Origin: an uncultured Bacteroidales bacterium
Lineage (GTDB): Bacteria > Bacteroidota > Bacteroidia > Bacteroidales > UBA932
Length of the DNA: 64,000 nt
Assembly (NCBI GenBank): GCA_944323445.1
Contig: CALUSM010000009.1
Location: 1-64,000, forward strand
Reading direction: 5' to 3'
Below, piece by piece: positions 6,896 through 17,113 of the stretch. Numbering within the stretch: position 1 is the first letter of the stretch; every line of letters begins with the position of its first letter. A program made the position numbers and the translations under genes. Under the pieces are notes generated by a model. The model searched no databases. It saw only the letters and a program-made list of their open reading frames with translations, and had not been told where the DNA came from.

Positions 6896-8338
6896 ATGAA
6901 TATGAGAAAGAAGACTTGGTTAGTAGTCCTGGCGGCCGTCCTGGCTGGCGGTCTCGCAGGATATCTCACGGTCAGACTGACAGTGGGAAATGACAATGAG
7001 ACTTATGTGTACCGTGACAGTGATTCGGGTGCGGTGGTCCGCAATGTCAGCATATCCGGGGAGTATCCCGACTTCACCTATGCCGCGGAGACATCGGTGA
7101 AGGCGGTGGTATATGTAAAGGTAGTCAAGAGAAGTGAGCAGCCCCAGGGGCCTTCATCCCTCTTCGAGTACTTCTTCGGCTTCGGCAACTCCATTCCCCG
7201 CGAGCAGGTGGGCACCGGCTCCGGAGTGATTATATCGGAGGACGGGTTCATAGTGACGAACAACCATGTCGTCTCCGGCGCCACGGAGATAGAGGTGACG
7301 GTAGGGGACAACAAGACGTTCCAGGCAGATATCGTGGGTACTGATCCCGCTACGGACGTTGCTCTGCTGAAAATAGACGCGAAAGGCCTTCCTACTATCC
7401 CCATGGGAGACTCCGACCAGCTCCGTCTGGGCGAGTGGGTGCTGGCCATCGGCAGCCCCTATGGTCTGACCTCGACCATCACTGCAGGTATAGTCAGCGC
7501 CAAGGGCCGTTCCATGCCCAGCAGCAACCGGGATTTCAAGATCGAGTCCTTCATCCAGACCGATGCGGCGGTCAACCCGGGCAACAGTGGCGGAGCCCTG
7601 GTCAATATCAAGGGTGAGCTTGTGGGTATCAATACGGCAATTATCTCCCAGACAGGTTCTTATGCCGGGTATTCTTTTGCCATCCCCGTGAATATGGTCA
7701 AGAAGATAGCCGCCGATTTCCGGGAGTACGGCTCAGTGCAGAGGGCCATGCTGGGAATAACGATGCTCAATAATTCAGAAGATTTGAAGGAAGAAATGAA
7801 ACTTTCCACCTCCGACGGCGTATATATATCCGAGGTAGTCAAAGGCGGTGCTGCCGAGGCGGCCGGTGTCAAGGAGGGTGATATCCTCCTGGCCATCGAC
7901 GGAACGAAGATATCCAAGGGTACGGCAGTGCAGGAGCTCATCAGTCAGCACAGTCCCGGCGACAAGGTCGAGCTGGAAATCTCCCGCGACGGAAAGATTC
8001 TCAGGCTCAAGACAACGCTGATAGGCGAGGAGACGCAGGCAATGAACGCCTACAACCAGCAGGGTAATGTCAATCTCTTCGGTGCTCAGCTTGTCCCGGC
8101 ACCCCGGGCGGAACTGGAGAAACTGGGACTGAAGGCCGGTGTGAAGGTGGCTTCTGTAGATAAGGGTAAGGTCCGCGACGCAGGCATTAAGGCAGGGTTC
8201 ATAATAACTTATGTCAACAACAATCCTGTCGCATCGCCTCAGGACGTGGCCGCCGAGGTGAAGAAGGCCCGCAGGTCCCTGCTCATCGAAGGCTTCGATC
8301 CGGACGGCAACCTCTATTACTACGGAATAGGTTTATAA
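6896..8338 (+). CDS. htrA: DegP/HtrA-family periplasmic serine protease
   Basis: A 480-residue Do-family protease/chaperone for misfolded envelope proteins. An N-terminal hydrophobic segment ([17 protein letters not shown]) exports or anchors it. The trypsin-like triad is His124 (TNNHVVSG), Asp154 (ATDVALLKI) and Ser231 ([10 protein letters not shown]). Two PDZ domains follow, the first near 275-375 (AMLGITMLN onward) and the second near 390-478 with [22 protein letters not shown]. The ATG at 6902 (MRKK) is an equally plausible start. rpoD begins 8 bp after the stop, so the two may be co-transcribed. Confidence 0.95.
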   Translation: MNMRKKTWLVVLAAVLAGGLAGYLTVRLTVGNDNETYVYRDSDSGAVVRNVSISGEYPDFTYAAETSVKAVVYVKVVKRSEQPQGPSSLFEYFFGFGNSIPREQVGTGSGVIISEDGFIVTNNHVVSGATEIEVTVGDNKTFQADIVGTDPATDVALLKIDAKGLPTIPMGDSDQLRLGEWVLAIGSPYGLTSTITAGIVSAKGRSMPSSNRDFKIESFIQTDAAVNPGNSGGALVNIKGELVGINTAIISQTGSYAGYSFAIPVNMVKKIAADFREYGSVQRAMLGITMLNNSEDLKEEMKLSTSDGVYISEVVKGGAAEAAGVKEGDILLAIDGTKISKGTAVQELISQHSPGDKVELEISRDGKILRLKTTLIGEETQAMNAYNQQGNVNLFGAQLVPAPRAELEKLGLKAGVKVASVDKGKVRDAGIKAGFIITYVNNNPVASPQDVAAEVKKARRSLLIEGFDPDGNLYYYGIGL

Positions 8339-8346
8339 TAGAGATA

Positions 8347-9207
8347 ATGAGACAACTTAAGATTACAAAATCAATCACCAACCGCGAGAGCGCCTCTCTG
8401 GACAAGTACCTTCAGGAGATCGGCAGGGAGGAGCTCATCGGGGTGGATGAGGAAGTGGAATTGGCGCAGAGAATCCGCAAAGGGGACCAGGCGGCCCTCG
8501 AGAAGCTGACCAAAGCCAATCTCCGCTTCGTCGTTTCTGTTGCGAAACAGTACCAGAACCAGGGACTTAGCCTTCCTGACCTTATCAATGAGGGCAACCT
8601 GGGACTTATAAAGGCCGCGGAGAAGTTCGACGAAACCCGTGGGTTCAAGTTCATATCCTACGCCGTGTGGTGGATACGCCAGTCGATTCTTCAGGCCCTG
8701 GCCGAGCAGTCCAGGATAGTGCGCCTGCCACTGAACCAAGTTGGTTCCCTGAACAAGATCAACAAGGCGCTGTCCAAGTTCGAGCAGGACAACGAGAGGA
8801 TGCCCTCTCCCGACGAGCTGGCCGAGATGCTGGACATTCCGCGGGATAAGATCGCGGATACTCTCAGGGTTTCCGGCCGTCATGTGTCCGTGGACGCTCC
8901 TTTTGTGGACGGAGAGGACAACAGCCTCCTCGACGTGCTTGTGAACAATGACTCTCCCAACGCCGACAAGGGACTGGTCAACGAGTCGCTCAACAAGGAG
9001 ATCGAGCGCGCCCTCTCGACCCTTACGGAGAGGGAGAGGGATATCGTCAAGGACTTTTTCGGCATAGGTACCCAGGAGATGACCCTGGAGGAGATAGGCG
9101 AGAAGTTCGGCCTCACCCGCGAGAGAGTGCGCCAGATCAAGGAGAAGGCCATCCGCCGTCTGAGGCACAGCAACCGCAGCAAGCTGCTCAAGAGCTATCT
9201 CGGATAA
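8347..9207 (+). CDS. rpoD: RNA polymerase primary sigma factor, short Bacteroidota type
   Basis: A 286-residue sigma-70 factor. Region 1.2 is [13 protein letters not shown]; regions 2.1-2.4 run from [24 protein letters not shown] to [19 protein letters not shown]; region 3 contains [13 protein letters not shown]; region 4.2 ends with the helix-turn-helix [26 protein letters not shown]. The long region 1.1 and non-conserved insert of proteobacterial RpoD are missing, as is typical for the Bacteroidota primary sigma factor, which recognises TTTG / TAnnTTTG promoters like those seen across this window. Confidence 0.97.
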   Translation: MRQLKITKSITNRESASLDKYLQEIGREELIGVDEEVELAQRIRKGDQAALEKLTKANLRFVVSVAKQYQNQGLSLPDLINEGNLGLIKAAEKFDETRGFKFISYAVWWIRQSILQALAEQSRIVRLPLNQVGSLNKINKALSKFEQDNERMPSPDELAEMLDIPRDKIADTLRVSGRHVSVDAPFVDGEDNSLLDVLVNNDSPNADKGLVNESLNKEIERALSTLTERERDIVKDFFGIGTQEMTLEEIGEKFGLTRERVRQIKEKAIRRLRHSNRSKLLKSYLG

Positions 9208-9251
9208 GCCGTACATGACAAAACGGACGACAAACCTTAATTTCACCAGAT

Positions 9252-11354
9252 ATGAGAAAATTTTTAATTTCCACAGTTATCCTGACACTTGCACTTATGA
9301 TGACATCATGTGACAATAAAAAGAATCCGCTTCTGGAAGAGTGGGATACCCCGTTCGGAATCCCTCCTTTCGAAGAGGTGGAGACCGGAGACTATAAGCC
9401 TGCCGTTCTGGCAGCTATCGAGGAGCACAACAGGGAGATAGATGCTATCATCAACAATCCAGAGGTTCCTGATTTCGAGAACACAATCGTGGCACTGGAC
9501 AACTCAGGCAGTCTTTTCAGCCGTGTCTACGGTGTATTCGGCAACGAGACATCCATCAATTCCACTCCGGAACTGATGGCCGTCGAGACCGAGCTTGCCC
9601 CCGTAGTCAGTGCCCACTTCAATGAGATATCCCTCAACGAGAAACTCTACGAGAGGGTGAAGGCTGTCTATGACAAGCGTGAGAGCCTCGGCCTGGAACC
9701 CGACCAGATGAGGCTTCTTACCGAGACGTACAAGGATTACGAGAGGGCAGGAGCTACCCTCCCCGCCGACAAGAAAGAGGAGCTCAAGAAGATAAACTCC
9801 CGCATATCCGAGCTGCAGCTCAAGTTTGAGCAGAACCTGCTCAGGGAGACTGCCGCTTTTACCCTGGTGGTGGACAACAGGGACGGCCTGTCAGGTCTGC
9901 CCCAGGCAGCGGTGGATGCAGCCGCCCGGCGTGCCGAGGAGAAAGGCATGGGAGGCTGGTGGGTGTTCGGCCTGGACAACGCCAGTGTGATGCCCTTCCT
10001 CCAGTTCGCCGACAGCAGGGAGCTCCGCACGAAGCTTCTGGACGGTTACCTCAACCGCGGCAACAACGGCAATGAGAACGACAACAAGGCCATTATCATC
10101 GAGATGGTGAACCTCTACAACCGTAAAGCCAAGATTCTGGGCTGCGACAACTACGCCGAGTTTGTCCTCCAGGACCGCATGGCCAAGACCCCCGAGGCAG
10201 TGTACACCCTCCTCGACCAGCTTTGGACACCTGCCTTGAAGTCCGCAAAACGCGAGCTCGCCGACATGTACCCTATAGCCAAGGCTCAGGGTGTGAGCGA
10301 TGAACTGACAGCCGCCGACTGGAGGTATTACTTCGAGAAGGCCAAGGCTGAGAAATTCAACCTCTCCGAGGACGAGCTGAAGCCCTACTTCCAGTTCGAC
10401 AACGTGCGCGAGGGTATCTTCTACGTGGCCAACCGTCTGTACGGCATAACCTTCACTCCGCTGAGCGGAGTACCCGTGCCCCATCCCGAGGCACAGGCTT
10501 TCGAGTGCAGGGATGCTGACGGCACCACCCTCGGCGTGATATTCATGGACATGTTCGCGCGTCCGGGCTACAAGAGGGGCGGAGCATGGTGCAGCAGTTA
10601 CCGCGAACAGTACTACAAGAACGGGGAGAGGGTAATACCCCTCGTCACCATCGTGGGCAACTTTACCCGCAGTACCGGTGATGCACCGGCCCTGCTGACA
10701 CCCGATGAGACCGAGACTTTCTTCCATGAGTTCGGACATGCGCTCCAGTCCCTCCTCCAGGATGTAAGGTATCAGGGCAATGCCTCCATGACCCGCGACT
10801 TTGTGGAACTGCCCTCCCAGATCAACGAGCACTGGGCATTCGAGCCTGAGGTGCTGAAGGTGTACGCAAAGCATTACAAGACAGGTGAGGTGATTCCTCA
10901 GGAGCTGGTGGACAAGCTCGACCGTTCCGGCAAGTACGGACAGGGCTTCGCCACTACCGAGTATCTGGCGGCATCCCTGCTCGACATGGACTACTTCATC
11001 ATGGACGAGATACCCGCCGACCTGGATGTGAACAAGTTCGAGGCTAAGGTGCTGGGTGACCGCGGACTGCTGTCCCAGATACCTCCCCGCTACCGTTCGA
11101 CCTACTTCTCCCATGTCTTCGGAGGCGGCTATACAGTCGGTTATTACAGCTATATCTGGGCCGAAGTCCTGGATGCCGACGCCTATGAGGCATTCAAGGA
11201 GACCGGAGACATCTTTAACCAGGAGGTGGCCCGCAAGTTCCGCGAGGAAGTCCTCGAGCGTGGCGGTGAGGACGACGCCATGACCCTTTATGTCAACTTC
11301 CGCGGCAAGGAGCCCGGCATCGATCCCCTCCTCGCCAACAGAGGTCTCAAATAG
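9252..11354 (+). CDS. M3-family metallopeptidase (peptidyl-dipeptidase Dcp-like) lipoprotein
   Basis: A 700-residue zinc peptidase. The signal peptide ends in MMTSC, giving a lipidated Cys at residue 20, so it is attached in the periplasm. The zinc site is His492-Glu493-x-x-His496 (FFHEFGHALQS) with third ligand Glu519 (DFVELPSQINEHW, typical of Dcp/oligopeptidase A). The C-terminal half carries the M3 signature SHVFGGGYTVGYYSYIWAEVL. It likely trims short peptides by removing dipeptides from the C-terminus; specificity is inferred from family resemblance. Confidence 0.94.
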   Translation: MRKFLISTVILTLALMMTSCDNKKNPLLEEWDTPFGIPPFEEVETGDYKPAVLAAIEEHNREIDAIINNPEVPDFENTIVALDNSGSLFSRVYGVFGNETSINSTPELMAVETELAPVVSAHFNEISLNEKLYERVKAVYDKRESLGLEPDQMRLLTETYKDYERAGATLPADKKEELKKINSRISELQLKFEQNLLRETAAFTLVVDNRDGLSGLPQAAVDAAARRAEEKGMGGWWVFGLDNASVMPFLQFADSRELRTKLLDGYLNRGNNGNENDNKAIIIEMVNLYNRKAKILGCDNYAEFVLQDRMAKTPEAVYTLLDQLWTPALKSAKRELADMYPIAKAQGVSDELTAADWRYYFEKAKAEKFNLSEDELKPYFQFDNVREGIFYVANRLYGITFTPLSGVPVPHPEAQAFECRDADGTTLGVIFMDMFARPGYKRGGAWCSSYREQYYKNGERVIPLVTIVGNFTRSTGDAPALLTPDETETFFHEFGHALQSLLQDVRYQGNASMTRDFVELPSQINEHWAFEPEVLKVYAKHYKTGEVIPQELVDKLDRSGKYGQGFATTEYLAASLLDMDYFIMDEIPADLDVNKFEAKVLGDRGLLSQIPPRYRSTYFSHVFGGGYTVGYYSYIWAEVLDADAYEAFKETGDIFNQEVARKFREEVLERGGEDDAMTLYVNFRGKEPGIDPLLANRGLK

Positions 11355-11375
11355 TATCCACACTCAAAACCTTAT

Positions 11376-13157
11376 ATGAATCAGGAACAGTTTATTCAAG
11401 ACAAGGTAAAATATGCGCTGGAAGCCCTTTACGGGGCTTCTGGCGTTAATTTGCCCATACAGGTCCAGGCGACCAGAAAAGAGTTCGAGGGCGATGCGAC
11501 CCTCGTCACTTTCCCCTTGCTCAAGATATCCCGCAAGTCTCCCGAGGCCACGGGCCAGGAGATAGGAGAGTGGCTGAAGGCCAATACTCCCGAGATAGAG
11601 AGTTTCAATGTGGTGAAGGGTTTCCTCAATATCAAGTTCGCACCCTCTTTCTGGAAGGAGGTCTACGGCTCCATCGCCGCTGACGGCAGCTTCGGACATC
11701 TGCCCTCCACCGGAAAGACAGTGATGGTCGAGTATTCCTCCCCCAACACGAACAAGCCCCTGCACCTGGGACACATCCGCAACATCCTGCTGGGCTGGTC
11801 TGTATCCCGCCTACTGGAGGAAAACGGCCACAAGGTCATCAAGACCAATATCGTCAATGACCGCGGCATCCACATCTGCAAGTCCATGGTCGCATGGAAG
11901 AAGGCCGGCAACGGCGTGACTCCGGAGTCCTCCGGCAAGAAGGGCGACCATCTGGTAGGAGACTTCTACGTGAAGTTCAATGACCTCTACAAGGCCGAGG
12001 TAGCACAGCTCGAGGCTCAGGGCATGAGCAAGGAGGAGGCCGAGGAGAAGGCTCCCATCCTGCAGGAGGCCCGTCAGATGCTCGTGAAGTGGGAGCAGGG
12101 CGACCCTGAGACAGTGGAGCTCTGGAAGATGATGAACTCCTGGGTCTATGCCGGCTTCGACGAGACCTACGCGGCTCTCGGAGTGGGCTTCGACCGGATT
12201 TACTACGAGTCCCAGACCTACCTGCACGGCAAGTCGCTGGTGGAGGAGGGACTGCGCAAGGGCGTCTTCGAGCGGATGGAGGACGGCTCGGTGTGGTGCG
12301 ACCTGACCGCCGACGGACTGGACCGCAAGCTGCTCCTGAGAAAGGACGGCACCTCGGTGTACATCACCCAGGACCTGGGCACTGCCGTAGAGAGATTTAC
12401 CGAATACAGTCTGGACGAGCACGTCTACGTGGTGGGCAACGAGCAGAACTACCACTTTCAGGTGCTCAAGCTCATACTCAAGAAACTGGGCTTCGCCTGG
12501 GCCGACAGCATCTACCACCTCTCCTACGGTATGGTGGAGCTGCCTGAGGGCAAGATGAAGTCCCGCGAGGGTACGGTAGTCGATGCCGATGATCTGCTGG
12601 AGAAGATGTACAACACCGCCAGGGAGACTTCACTGGAGCTCGGCAAGCTGGCCGACATGAGCGGGGAGGAGCAGGAAGAGCTCTTCCGCACGCTCAGCCT
12701 CGGTGCCCTGAAGTACTTCATCATCAAGGTGGATCCCAAGAAGACCATGCTCTTCGACCCGAAGGAGTCCATAGACTTCAACGGCAACACCGGCCCCTTC
12801 ATCCAGTACACCCACGCCCGTATCCGTTCCATCCTGCGCAAGGCCGCCGGAGCCGGATATACCCCTGTGCTGGCTGAGGACGCTGCCTTCAACGACAAGG
12901 AGATCAGCATCATCAAGCTCCTCAACCAGTATCCCCAGAAGGTGGCCGAGGCCGGAGCTGCCCTGTCCCCGGCCCTCATCGCCAACTACGCCTACGACCT
13001 GGCCAAGGAGTTCAACCAGTACTATCACGACGTTCCGATCCTCAAGGAGGACAGCGCGGCCCTGCGCGATGCCCGCCTGATGCTGTTGGGCACCATCGCG
13101 TCCGTGCTGGTCAAGGCCATGGATATCCTCGGAATCCGTCTGCCCGAGAGGATGTAG
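11376..13157 (+). CDS. argS: Arginyl-tRNA synthetase
   Basis: A 593-residue class I synthetase that charges tRNA-Arg. The N-terminal Add-1 domain is followed by VEYSSPNTNKPLHLGHIRN near residue 115, with HLGH as the HIGH motif. The KMSKS equivalent is degenerate, GKMKSREGT near 391, as often seen in ArgS. The C-terminal DALR anticodon-binding domain includes GNTGPFIQYTHARIRSILRK and ends ILGIRLPERM. It begins 21 bp after the M3 peptidase and ends 3 bp before ygiQ. Confidence 0.97.
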   Translation: MNQEQFIQDKVKYALEALYGASGVNLPIQVQATRKEFEGDATLVTFPLLKISRKSPEATGQEIGEWLKANTPEIESFNVVKGFLNIKFAPSFWKEVYGSIAADGSFGHLPSTGKTVMVEYSSPNTNKPLHLGHIRNILLGWSVSRLLEENGHKVIKTNIVNDRGIHICKSMVAWKKAGNGVTPESSGKKGDHLVGDFYVKFNDLYKAEVAQLEAQGMSKEEAEEKAPILQEARQMLVKWEQGDPETVELWKMMNSWVYAGFDETYAALGVGFDRIYYESQTYLHGKSLVEEGLRKGVFERMEDGSVWCDLTADGLDRKLLLRKDGTSVYITQDLGTAVERFTEYSLDEHVYVVGNEQNYHFQVLKLILKKLGFAWADSIYHLSYGMVELPEGKMKSREGTVVDADDLLEKMYNTARETSLELGKLADMSGEEQEELFRTLSLGALKYFIIKVDPKKTMLFDPKESIDFNGNTGPFIQYTHARIRSILRKAAGAGYTPVLAEDAAFNDKEISIIKLLNQYPQKVAEAGAALSPALIANYAYDLAKEFNQYYHDVPILKEDSAALRDARLMLLGTIASVLVKAMDILGIRLPERM

Positions 13158-13160
13158 GCC

Positions 13161-14894
13161 ATGACGGAGCAGATACAGTCCGCCTATATGTTTCCCACCT
13201 CTGTCAAGGAGGTGGAGAGACTCGGGTGGGACTACATCGACATCATACTGTTTTCAGGCGACGCCTTCATCGACCACCCTTCGTCGGGTACGGCGATGAT
13301 TGCCCGCGTCCTGCAGCGGGAAGGCTGGAGAGTGGCCGTAGTGCCCCAGCCGGACTGGCAGGACGACCTGCGGGACTTCCGGAAACTGGGAGTCCCGCGC
13401 CTGTTCTTCGGGGTCAACTCCGGGGCCATGGACTCCATGGTCAACCACTATACCGCCGCCAAGCGTCTGCGCAGCAACGACGCCTATACCCCCGGCGGCC
13501 AGGCCGGACACCGCCCCGACTATGCAGTTACCGTCTACACCCGTATTCTCAAACGGCTCTTTCCCGATGTGCCGGTGGTCATAGGAGGCATCGAGGCCTC
13601 CCTGCGCCGCCTGACGCACTACGACTATTGGGCGGACCGCCTGTTCCCTTCGGTCCTGGTGGACAGCGGGGCCGACCTCCTCATCTATGGGATGGGGGAG
13701 AGGCCTGTGACAGCCGTCGCCCGTGCCATTGCCGCCGGGGAGGACATGAGAGACATCCCGCAGACCGCATTTTTCTCTGAGGGGCCATGTCCCCGGGCCG
13801 GGGAGGGGATGCTCCTGCTGCACGGCTATGAGCGGGTATGCCGCGACAAGGACGCATTTATCGAGGACTTCAATGTGGAGGAGCGGGAGGCCAACCGCTT
13901 GCATGCCGCCACCCTCATTGAACCATATCCGGGAGGATATGTGCAGGTCAATCCGCCATTTCCCCCGGAAACGACGGAAGAACTTGATTCGTATTACGCC
14001 CTGCCCTTTACCAAGCAGCCGCATCCCCGCTACCGCGGCAAGGACATTCCTGCCTGGGAGATGATCAAGAACTCCCTGACGATTCACCGCGGATGCTTCG
14101 GAGGCTGCTCCTTCTGCACCATTGCCGCCCATCAGGGGAAATTTATCCGCAGCCGCAGTCCTGAATCCATCGTAGGGGAGGTGGAGCGTTTGACGCTCAT
14201 GCCGCATTTTAAAGGGATAATCTCCGATGTGGGGGCGCCGACGGCCAATATGTACGGCCTCCGCGGACGGGATGCCTCGCGCTGTGCCCGCTGCAGCCGG
14301 CCTTCGTGCCTCTTTCCCTCGCGCTGCCCCAACATGGAGCATTCGCACAGGGTGCTGCTGGAGCTTTACAGCCGTATCACGGCCGTTCCGGGGGTTAGGA
14401 AGGCATTTATAGGCAGCGGTATACGCTACGACCTTTTCCTGGACAAGGACGGCTTTCTCGACGAGTATTCGGAGAAATACCTGAGGGAGGTGGTGACCAA
14501 CCACACTTCCGGGTGGTTCAAGGTGGCCCCGGAGCATACGGAGGACCATGTGCTGAGGCTGATGTCCAAGCCGCCGTTCGCCCTTTTCTCCGTGCTGAGG
14601 CGGGAATTTTCGAGGATTGCGGCCAGGGAGCGGCTGCCCTACCGGATTGTCCCTTATTTCATATCCTCGCATCCCGGATGCACCCTGCAGGACATGAAGG
14701 CTCTGGCCAGGAACAAGGAACTCAGGGGGATACAGCTGGAGCAGGTACAGGATTTCACCCCTACGCCCATGACTGCCTCCTCGGTGATGTTCTACACTGG
14801 AAAAGACTTGTCGAAGCATCCTGTTTTCGTGGAACGCAATATCGGGGGAAAGAAAATCCAAAAATCTCTTTTTTTTAGAAAAAATGCATTATAA
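13161..14894 (+). CDS. YgiQ-family radical SAM protein
   Basis: A 577-residue radical S-adenosylmethionine protein. The N-terminal YgiQ domain shows the typical SGDAFIDHPS..GTAMIARVL pattern and GGIEASLRRLTHYDYW. The [4Fe-4S] cluster motif CxxxCxxC is Cys312-Cys316-Cys319 (HRGCFGGCSFCTIAAHQGK). Four more cysteines in CARCSRPSCLFPSRC near 372-386 may hold a second metal centre. The reaction catalysed by this family is unknown; the N-terminal region resembles cobalamin-binding folds only weakly. The gene sits between argS and an acidic protein gene. Confidence 0.93.
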   Translation: MTEQIQSAYMFPTSVKEVERLGWDYIDIILFSGDAFIDHPSSGTAMIARVLQREGWRVAVVPQPDWQDDLRDFRKLGVPRLFFGVNSGAMDSMVNHYTAAKRLRSNDAYTPGGQAGHRPDYAVTVYTRILKRLFPDVPVVIGGIEASLRRLTHYDYWADRLFPSVLVDSGADLLIYGMGERPVTAVARAIAAGEDMRDIPQTAFFSEGPCPRAGEGMLLLHGYERVCRDKDAFIEDFNVEEREANRLHAATLIEPYPGGYVQVNPPFPPETTEELDSYYALPFTKQPHPRYRGKDIPAWEMIKNSLTIHRGCFGGCSFCTIAAHQGKFIRSRSPESIVGEVERLTLMPHFKGIISDVGAPTANMYGLRGRDASRCARCSRPSCLFPSRCPNMEHSHRVLLELYSRITAVPGVRKAFIGSGIRYDLFLDKDGFLDEYSEKYLREVVTNHTSGWFKVAPEHTEDHVLRLMSKPPFALFSVLRREFSRIAARERLPYRIVPYFISSHPGCTLQDMKALARNKELRGIQLEQVQDFTPTPMTASSVMFYTGKDLSKHPVFVERNIGGKKIQKSLFFRKNAL

Positions 14895-14927
14895 TTGCAG
14901 CCGTTTTTGGAAACAAGAAAAATAGAT

Positions 14928-15293
14928 ATGGAACAGAAAGGAAAATCATCTGCGGCTCCCCGCCCCAGGAAGAGAGCCGTTATCAGCTACGACAATATGT
15001 CTCCTGAGCTTCAGGCTGCGTTCAAGGAGAAATACCCCAGAGGCTATGCCGATTATATGGGAGACCTCTTCAAGGTGGACAAGCCTGACGGCTCCAGTTT
15101 CTATGCTGTGGAGGTGGATATTCCGGATGCGGTGTATCTGGTAAAGATTGACGTGGACATCGATGACTATGAGAAGGCTGAGGACGATCTTTTCGACGAT
15201 GAAGTAGATGACGGCGTGTCTGAGATGGATGGTGAGGTGTTCCCTGACAATGGAGACGAGATGCAGGGCGAGGATGACCAGATGGACGATTAG
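14928..15293 (+). CDS. Small acidic hypothetical protein
   Basis: A 121-residue protein with a basic N-terminus (APRPRKRAVISYD), a central segment LQAAFKEKYPRGYADYM followed by a short beta-rich part, and a strongly acidic C-terminal third dominated by Asp and Glu. No catalytic motif is visible. I chose ATG at 14928 because it gives a polar methionine start and lies beyond the ygiQ stop. Its 3' end overlaps the ClC gene by 20 bp, suggesting coupled translation. Function unknown. Confidence 0.75.
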   Translation: MEQKGKSSAAPRPRKRAVISYDNMSPELQAAFKEKYPRGYADYMGDLFKVDKPDGSSFYAVEVDIPDAVYLVKIDVDIDDYEKAEDDLFDDEVDDGVSEMDGEVFPDNGDEMQGEDDQMDD

Positions 15294-17040
15294 GCCGCTG
15301 ATATGGCTCAAGCACCAGCCGGAGCAGAGGATGCTGATGATCCTCGCCGTAGTGGTCGGGCTGGGAAGCGGAGCCGCGGCAGTAGTGCTCAAGACCCTTA
15401 TTGAGTTTATCGGGGAGTTGCTGACAGGGTGGTTCGATGCCTCCTGGAACAACTTCCTGTTGCTTTTGTACCCTGGTGCGGGCATGCTGCTGTCCCTGCT
15501 TTTCGTAAAGTACGTTGTCCGCGACGACATAGGCCACGGGGTTACGAAGGTTCTCTTCGCCATATCCCGCAACAATTCAAGGATCCGGAGCCACAACATG
15601 TGGACCTCCCTACTCTCCAGTTCGGTGACCATAGGGGCCGGAGGCTCTGTCGGAGCCGAGGCTCCAATCGTATATACAGGTGCTGCCATAGGCTCCAACG
15701 TGGCGCGTACGCTGGGACTCTCATACAGGAACATGACTATACTCCTGTGCTGCGGTGCCGCCGGTGCCGTGGCCGGTATCTTCAAGGCCCCGATGGCAGG
15801 TATCCTTTTCTGTCTGGAGATACTGCTGTTCAATATATCGATGTCCTCCATCCTGCCGCTGCTGCTGTCTTCCGTGACTGCGACGACTGTGTCCTATCTG
15901 TTCCTGGGACGGGAGGTGCCTTTCACCAGCACCGTAGATGCTTTCGCCATGGGCAATCTGCCGTACTATGTCCTGCTAGGAGTCTTCTGTGGCCTGGTGT
16001 CGCTGTATTTCCTGCGTACGACGCTTTCGTTGGAGGACCGGATCAAGAAGATAGCCAATCCTTTCAAGCGCTGGGCTTTCTGTGCCGGGATGCTGGGCCT
16101 GCTCATATTCATTTTCCCGCCTCTTTTCGGGGAAGGGTACTCGTCCCTCGGCCACATGCTTCAGGGCAATCCGGACACCATTCTGGACAACTCCCTTTTC
16201 TCCGGGATTTTCGAACACAGGTGGGTGATACCGGTGTATTTTGCGCTTGTGCTGGTATTTAAGGTGTTCGCCATGTCATTTACCAATGCCGGAGGTGGGG
16301 TCGGAGGTACTTTCGGTCCTACGCTGATTGTGGGCGGCATTGCCGGTTTTATCCTGGCGCGGACGATAAACCTCATGGGTTTCCATTCTGTTCCCGAGGC
16401 CAATTTCGCCCTGGTCGGCATGGCGGGACTCATGGCCGGGGTGATGCAGGCGCCGATGACGGCCATTTTCCTCATTGCCGAGATTACGGGAGGCTATGTC
16501 CTGCTGCTGCCGCTCATCATCGTATCGACTATCTCGTTCGCCACCATGAGGGCCTTCGAGCCTTTCTCCATATATTCCAAGCGTCTGGCCAAGAGCGGTG
16601 ACCTGATTACCCACAACAGCGACAGGGCCGTGCTGACCCTCCTGCAGACCTCCGACATGATAGAGACGGACTTCACTTCTGTCCGCCTGGATGACACTCT
16701 GGGCGACCTGGTCAAGGCAGTGGCCCGCTCTACCCGCAATCTCTATCCCGTCCTGGACGATGCCGGCATCTACCGCGGTTACATCGGTCTGGACGATATC
16801 CGCAAGATAATGTTCGACAAGGACAAATATGAGACAACCAAGGTATATACCCTGATGAAGAATGCTCCCGCCACTGTGCTGTCGACCGACCGTATGGACA
16901 GCGTCATGGACAAGTTTGACAAGACCGGGGCCTGGAACCTTCCGGTGGTGGACGAGGACGGGCGGTATGTCGGGTATGTCTCGAAATCCAAGATATTCTC
17001 ATCGTATCGCAAGCGTCTGCAGGACGTCTCCTGCGATTAA
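15274..17040 (+). CDS. ClC-family chloride channel/antiporter with CBS domains
   Basis: A ~588-residue membrane protein. The ClC core is recognised from GAGGSVGAEAPIVYTGAAIGS, equivalent to the GREGP helix and keeping the gating glutamate, and GGVGGTFGPTLIVGG, equivalent to GxFxP. The first selectivity motif GSGIP is replaced by GHGVT, so the selectivity serine is absent and the transported anion is uncertain. Two CBS domains form the C-terminus (about 455-585; LYPVLDDAGIYRGYIG and NLPVVDEDGRYVGYVSK), probably sensing nucleotides. ATG at 15274 gives a short overlap with the upstream gene; upstream in-frame starts at 15208 would lie deeper in it. Confidence 0.9.
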   Translation: MTRWTIRPLIWLKHQPEQRMLMILAVVVGLGSGAAAVVLKTLIEFIGELLTGWFDASWNNFLLLLYPGAGMLLSLLFVKYVVRDDIGHGVTKVLFAISRNNSRIRSHNMWTSLLSSSVTIGAGGSVGAEAPIVYTGAAIGSNVARTLGLSYRNMTILLCCGAAGAVAGIFKAPMAGILFCLEILLFNISMSSILPLLLSSVTATTVSYLFLGREVPFTSTVDAFAMGNLPYYVLLGVFCGLVSLYFLRTTLSLEDRIKKIANPFKRWAFCAGMLGLLIFIFPPLFGEGYSSLGHMLQGNPDTILDNSLFSGIFEHRWVIPVYFALVLVFKVFAMSFTNAGGGVGGTFGPTLIVGGIAGFILARTINLMGFHSVPEANFALVGMAGLMAGVMQAPMTAIFLIAEITGGYVLLLPLIIVSTISFATMRAFEPFSIYSKRLAKSGDLITHNSDRAVLTLLQTSDMIETDFTSVRLDDTLGDLVKAVARSTRNLYPVLDDAGIYRGYIGLDDIRKIMFDKDKYETTKVYTLMKNAPATVLSTDRMDSVMDKFDKTGAWNLPVVDEDGRYVGYVSKSKIFSSYRKRLQDVSCD

Positions 17041-17113
17041 ATATGCATTCTACCCATTCTAACGCATATTTTGGTTCGGGAAAATTTCTTATATTCGTGA
17101 AAATATTGACTGT